Source: Bugula neritina (lineage: Eukaryota > Bryozoa > Gymnolaemata > Cheilostomatida > Bugulidae). Taken from it: DNA of 37,500 bases. Below the pieces are notes generated by a model. It ran no database searches and was not told the DNA's origin. It saw nothing but the letters and a program-made list of their open reading frames with translations. Positions 34,401 through 37,500 of the stretch are shown here, one piece after another. The stretch spans positions 180,001 to 217,500 of the forward strand of contig OZ037769.1 of NCBI GenBank assembly GCA_964035545.1, read 5' to 3'. The translations under genes and the position numbers were made by a program. Every line of letters starts with the position of its first letter. The stretch's first letter is position 1.

Positions 34401-34900
34401 CTCTCTGTTTGACAGCAGCCAATCAGAAGACAGCAGTGATGATGACGAGGAAAGGTAAGTGATGCTGTGTTGAAGCTGTGTTGAAGCTGCATGTACTGTG
34501 TGTTGTGTATATTTCTAGCCGTGGCCGTGTAGTCTAGCCTCTGTATGCTGCAATGAGCCGTTATTTTAGTAAATATAAATATTTCAACAAACGTTTTAGA
34601 TTCAAACCGAAGAGTGAAAGAAAGCAGAAGGCAAGAGTTGCAGCAGATGATTCTAGTGATGATGATGTGAGCTCATTAAACAGTGAGGAATACGCCATGT
34701 TGGATAGAGATGTGTCAGATGAGGAAGGGGCGGAGTCAGGCGAGGAAGGGGCGGAGTCAGACGAGGAAGGGGCGGAGTCAGGCGAGGAAAGGGCGGAGTC
34801 AGGCGAGGAAGGGGCGGAGTCAGATGGTAGTGACATAGACATGGTCACTGCTGAAGATGTCGTTGAAGACTTGGAATTATCTGATCTGGATGACTGTTAG
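25479..34900 (+). CDS. NOC2L: Nucleolar complex protein 2 homologue (NOC2L)
   Basis: Fifteen exons join in phase: 25479-25741, 26069-26234, 26349-26600, 26785-26884, 26988-27145, 28072-28182, 28295-28408, 31705-31893, 32046-32185, 32318-32429, 33088-33303, 33603-33746, 34095-34208, 34324-34454 and 34600-34900, giving 836 aa (human 749). Noc2 partners Noc1/Noc3 to export pre-60S ribosomal particles from nucleolus to nucleoplasm. Human NOC2L also acts as a histone acetyltransferase inhibitor. Landmarks: [113 protein letters not shown]. Acidic runs lie near residues 155-195 and at the C-terminus. Start: the ATG before AADMDVD matches the family; an upstream in-frame ATG at 25425 is possible. Nine of fourteen introns hold arrays. 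Confidence 0.95.
25838..26060. repeat. 28-bp array in NOC2L intron 1
   Basis: Eight copies of a 28-bp unit containing TTTGTATACAG and CAAATCATATGTCAG, with C/T changes. TGTATACAG and TGTCAG give each copy acceptor-like AGs. The last copy ends just before the true acceptor TTGCTTAG at 26068. Confidence 0.9.
26601..26784 (+). repeat. 19-bp branch-point-like array in NOC2L intron 3
   Basis: Nine copies of CTACTAACTAGACTCTGTT occupy the whole 184-bp intron. Each contains TACTAAC, the classic optimal branch-point sequence, and an AG five bases on. The true acceptor is a modified final copy, TGTTCTACTACCAG. Confidence 0.9.
27146..28065. repeat. 10-bp ATATACTRTA array in NOC2L intron 5
   Basis: About 90 copies of ATATACTGTA / ATATACTATA fill the 926-bp intron from the donor (CTGCAG|GTGTAATATAC) to the acceptor (TATTTCAG). 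The units are near-palindromic, so the intron could fold into long AT-rich hairpins. Confidence 0.9.
28409..31690 (+). repeat. 3.3-kb 14-bp donor-consensus array in NOC2L intron 7
   Basis: Over 200 copies (by length, about 230) of GTAAGTATAGTATA / GTAAGTATAATATA run from the true donor GAAG|GTAAGTG to just before the acceptor CTTGTAG at 31704. A local inversion lies near 28628-28665, where the complement TACTTACTATA appears. The unit holds GTAAGTAT, the perfect intronic complement of the U1 snRNA 5' end. A 1020-aa minus-strand open frame across it is an artefact. Confidence 0.95.
31905..32040 (+). repeat. 11-bp donor-like array in NOC2L intron 8
   Basis: About eleven copies of GTGTGAGTACT or GTGTAAGTACT. 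Each includes GTGAGTACT or GTAAGTACT, both strong donor sequences. The real donor, AAG|GTTGGT, is weaker than these copies. Confidence 0.85.
32188..32295. repeat. AT-rich array in NOC2L intron 9
   Basis: Mixed AATATAATATAGT units fill most of the 132-bp intron. Confidence 0.8.
32406..33066 (+). repeat. 27-bp exon-intron junction array in NOC2L intron 10
   Basis: About 24 copies of TACTCTGTCCTATATACTAG + AGGTAAG. The first copy lies in exon 10 and encodes the conserved end (LSYILE), then the donor. All later copies repeat exon end plus GTAAG. Because 27 is a multiple of three, the exon frame stays open through the array as VSTLSYILE nonapeptides. Confidence 0.95.
33287..33430 (+). repeat. 25-bp exon-intron junction array in NOC2L intron 11
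   Basis: Six copies of CAACCTCTCCATCAG|GTATTCTACT. The first is the end of exon 11 (QPLHQ) with its donor. C/T differences separate some copies. Confidence 0.95.
33430..33575. repeat. GTATT/GTACT simple repeat in NOC2L intron 11
   Basis: Tandem GTATT, GTACT and GCACT pentamers follow the 25-bp array and may have arisen from the GTATT at its donor. Confidence 0.8.
33726..34085 (+). repeat. 29-bp exon-intron junction-derived array in NOC2L intron 12
   Basis: About twelve 29-bp units beginning TTGTCTTCTC or TTGTCTCCTC and ending ATAAGTAG. Exon 12 plus donor reads TTGTCTTCTCCTGACTATGT, then GGTAAATAG, which is also 29 bp, so the array appears to descend from a duplication across the junction, with later divergence. 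Confidence 0.85.
34725..34828 (+). repeat. Coding 21-bp repeat in the NOC2L acidic tail
   Basis: Five in-frame copies of GCGGAGTCAGGCGAGGAAGG + G encode EEGAES(G/D) heptapeptides in the last exon, lengthening the acidic C-terminus compared with human NOC2L. One copy has E-R in place of E-G. Confidence 0.9.
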
Positions 34901-35046
34901 AAATTGTCTTCTCACTTTTAATTGTTTTCTCACTTGTAGAATAGAAATGAAACTAAGCAAGTATTGTGCAACACCTTCTTATATTTTCTACAAAATTCTA
35001 TAATATCTCCTTCTTCTAAACAGCCTTGACCTTTTCACTGATGATA

Positions 35047-35052
35047 AATAAA
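35047..35052 (+). terminator. Candidate polyadenylation signal for NOC2L
   Basis: AATAAA about 150 bp after the NOC2L stop and about 35 bp before the predicted stop of the convergent gene. Confidence 0.6.
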
Positions 35053-35086
35053 ATACTATATAATGTTGAGTCTGACTCTATATTCC

Positions 35087-37329
35087 TCAACTGCAAGTTG
35101 CTAGTAGAGAGTGAGGTAACAGACAGAGAAACAAATTTGCACAAATACAATAATAATAATGATTAGTATAAGATGCAGCTGTAGAAGTCGGTGTGATAGA
35201 AGTTCTTTTATTGGTTGCAGTATGATGTCTACTGATGTCGTCACTCACTGTCGAAGGTGTCTGAACCATTGTATTGCTCACAGTTTTCTACAAGTATATA
35301 AACTCAGCTTGTTATACAATACTTAACCTGCACCAATCTGTTATTTGTTGTTACAATGGAAGCTACTCCAACACTACAATACAACTCAATCATATCTCAA
35401 CCTGTCTAACCTGTACAATGGAAATATCTGCTTCCCCCAACACTACTGCTACCAGTCTGTTCATAGTCTGTAGTGTCGTGTCATCCAGCTCTGTCTGTTT
35501 GTCCACAGAACTAATATAGCACTGCAGAGTCTCCAACACGTGTCTACCTTTAAGTAAGTAAAGTAAGTATTAAGTAGAACAATTGAGAGCTGATCAGAAA
35601 TTCCCAGAAACCGAGTAGTTAGGATAACTCGCCTGTCCACTGTTTCCATGGTCGTCACATAAGATAAGCTGCTGTTTATAAGGAGGTCTTTAACACTGGA
35701 GGTATGAAAGTTGATGTTGCCACACTCTGTCACCACAGTGGACCAGATAGCTGAATGCTGCCACACCTCGCTGCCAGTATGCTGCCCGAGTTCACCTGAC
35801 CATAGTTGGCTGTACAACGGAGAGAGTTGCAGGTAGCTCTCCTCCAGAACTAAACATTTATATCAAGTATTCTCTGAAAGTTGCATATAGTATATACCAA
35901 GTTATATACAAGTATGATATATAAAGTTATATAAGAGTATTACATACAGAGTGAGAACAAACACATTGCATTAAACACATCTGGTTACACAGTAGAGATA
36001 AACTTGGCCTAAATATAGGAATATTTGTAGCAGAATTTCTCCAAGTACTGTGTGAGTGCATTAAATAGACTGTTTGTACACAAGATCACAAATCTTTCAC
36101 CCAGCTAATTGAAACAAAGAAACTCTACATCTGCTCTGAGTATTCTTAACTATAATGCAGATATCTCAAGTCCTCTAGAGTCTAGCATATAACCTGTGCA
36201 CTTTCTAATCTACATCTTACCTCTAATGACATCACGCTTTGGTTTGTCTTCCCAACAATATCTGCCTGCCAGGCGATCTAATCTATCCAATAGGAGGCCA
36301 GCTTCTATACTAGCTGAACCAGCCAATAGCTTTGCAGAGAGACATGGTTTGAAAACGGATACAAATTGTCTGGTAAACATAATAAACTGGGTTAAATATT
36401 GATAGCATTACAATAGATATACAGCTCAACATAAACACCATCAGTCAGTAGAGAATATCTGCAGTCAGTAGAGAGTATCTGCAGTCAGTAGAGAATATCT
36501 GCAGTCAGTAGAAAGTATCTGCAGTCAGTAGAGAATATCTGCAGTCAGTAGAGAATATCTGCAGTCAGTAGAGAATATCTGCAGTCAGTAGAGAATATCT
36601 GCAGTCAGTAGAGAATATCTGCAGTCAGTAGAGAATATCTGCAGTCAGTAGAGAATATCTGCAGTCAGTAGAGAATATCTGCAGTCAGTAGAGAATATCT
36701 GCAGTCAGTAGAGAATATCTGCAGTTGGCAAGAACGAATAAGTGAATCACTAACCGACAGTGAGTGGTGATCACAGACAGCACTGTGCTGTTAAAACTGA
36801 ACGACTGAAAGGCAGCGACGGGATCTTCAATGTCAGCTAGAGTAACTTCGTTAACGAGAGACTGTTCCAGTCTCCATTGGTTGTAGGAGCCGTTGAGGTA
36901 GGCCATCATTGGCTCAATAACAACCAATGAAACTGTTTGATTCTGCAGGCCATGCGACATAGCTTCTGCTACATCAGTATAGCACATTGTTAGAATGTCA
37001 AAGAATGCCGGGGTCTGTGAGGTGTCCCCTTCTCCTATAAGAATAGACAGCTATGTTTTAGAGATGTGGGTTTAATAAACACAAGTTTGAGTGACTGATG
37101 ACAAACCAGTAGATTAAATTTATGCTGCGACTAAGTTTCTATTTTTGCAGCAGAAAATGAGTTTATTGCTTAAAACTCTATGCTGTGAGCTCAGGCAGTG
37201 AAGGTAGACCTGACCTGGCAGAGTAGGAATCACAGAAGAAATTAGATCTTATCTTACCTCTAGTCTGCTGAAGCAGCATTGTGTGATGCGTAACCAACAC
37301 TATGGCATAGTACACCTTCATGTTAAGTT
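35087..37329 (-). CDS. Unrecognised multi-exon protein, 3' part (5' end outside the window)
   Basis: Exons on the minus strand: about 37329-37258 (VYYAIVLVTHHTMLLQQTR), 37034-36755, 36369-36221, 35849 to about 35629, 35521-35411 and 35287-35087. The first four junctions keep phase with good GT-AG sites. The exon ending near 35629 is uncertain: GTTATC and GTTCTA are both weak donors. The last exon is also uncertain, because an AATAAA at 35207-35212 lies before its stop; another frame would end at 35241. The product is rich in hydrophobic helices (AEAMSHGLQNQTVSLVVIEP, AKLLAGSASIEAGLLLDRLD, LQTMNRLVAVVLGEAD), which looks like a helical solenoid, but I recognise no family. The gene converges with NOC2L, their coding ends under 200 bp apart. 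Confidence 0.7.
36432..36726. repeat. 20-bp tandem array in an intron of the unrecognised gene
   Basis: About 14-15 very uniform copies of GCAGTCAGTAGAGAATATCT. On the gene strand each gives CTGACTGCAG, an acceptor-like end. It fills most of the intron between 36369 and 36755. Confidence 0.9.
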
Positions 37330-37440
37330 CTGATTTAAGTTCTACCTCAAGTCCGGTGTAGAGTTCTATCTCAAGTTATGTGTAGAATTCTACCTTAAGT
37401 TATGTGTAGATTTCTATCTCAAGTCCTGTGTAGAGTAATT
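37318..37440 (-). repeat. 24-bp degenerate repeat upstream of the first visible exon of the unrecognised gene
   Basis: About five diverged copies on the gene strand of ACTTGAGATAGAACTCTACA + CNNN. The repeat reaches into, or abuts, the start of the exon at about 37329, so that exon's acceptor could lie in any of several copies. Confidence 0.7.
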
Positions 37441-37500
37441 AAAACCGGTAAAGAGTTATAATACAAGAAATACTATTACTGATGATACATATACACAGCC

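Noticed and set aside
36432-36726. Transposon or LTR involvement in the repeats
   Set aside because: No terminal repeats, target-site duplications, reverse transcriptase or transposase sequence were seen anywhere in the window. Units are simple head-to-tail tandems.

Overview
This is animal nuclear DNA. It is AT-rich and gene-dense, with small spliced exons on both strands. Seven multi-exon genes can be read, and an eighth is possible. An enkurin gene points to an organism with motile cilia, and the set (secreted matrixin, RFC2, RUNDC3, RWDD4, enkurin, NOC2L) is metazoan. I cannot fix the phylum. Compact genes, introns of about 60-180 bp where no repeat has expanded, and very many private tandem repeats would suit an invertebrate, possibly an early-branching one. 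No bacterial, viral, tRNA, rRNA or intact transposon feature was seen.

Layout: 1-2230, AT-rich non-coding DNA with a pyrimidine tract; 2232-4889 (+), TATA-box gene for a secreted matrix-metalloproteinase-like protease; 4890-8050, intergenic DNA with a 16/32-bp satellite and coding-like fragments that may be a gene or a decayed gene (about 6510-7941); 8332-12821 (-), RFC2, clamp-loader ATPase; 13807-18326 (-), RUNDC3-like RUN-domain protein; 18327-20257, very AT-rich spacer; 20258-22123 (+), RWDD4; 22613-24093 (-), enkurin; 24094-25478, divergent spacer; 25479-34900 (+), NOC2L, a ribosome-biogenesis factor in 15 exons; 35087 to beyond about 37329 (-), 3' part of an unrecognised gene. The genes look like unrelated housekeeping and cell-biology genes. 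RWDD4/ENKUR and NOC2L/the last gene converge; RUNDC3/RWDD4 and ENKUR/NOC2L diverge.

The exons were assembled by hand from splice sites and phase, using recalled human homologues as a guide. All six assigned gene models close in phase with lengths close to the family: RFC2 330 aa, RUNDC3 444 aa, RWDD4 192 aa, enkurin 252 aa, NOC2L 836 aa, and the protease 436 aa.

The most striking signal is in the introns. Nearly every long intron owes its length to a tandem array whose unit is private to that intron. In several cases the unit is a copy of the exon-intron junction itself. NOC2L introns 10, 11 and 12 and RUNDC3 intron 10 repeat exon end plus 5' splice site. RUNDC3 intron 5 repeats 3' splice site plus exon start. 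Other arrays multiply a donor consensus (a 3.3-kb array of GTAAGTAT in NOC2L intron 7), a branch-point-like TACTAAC (NOC2L intron 3), or an acceptor-like TAG plus the exon's first bases (RFC2 introns 3 and 4). This suggests that introns here grow by tandem duplication seeded at splice junctions, leaving dozens to hundreds of decoy splice sites in transcripts.
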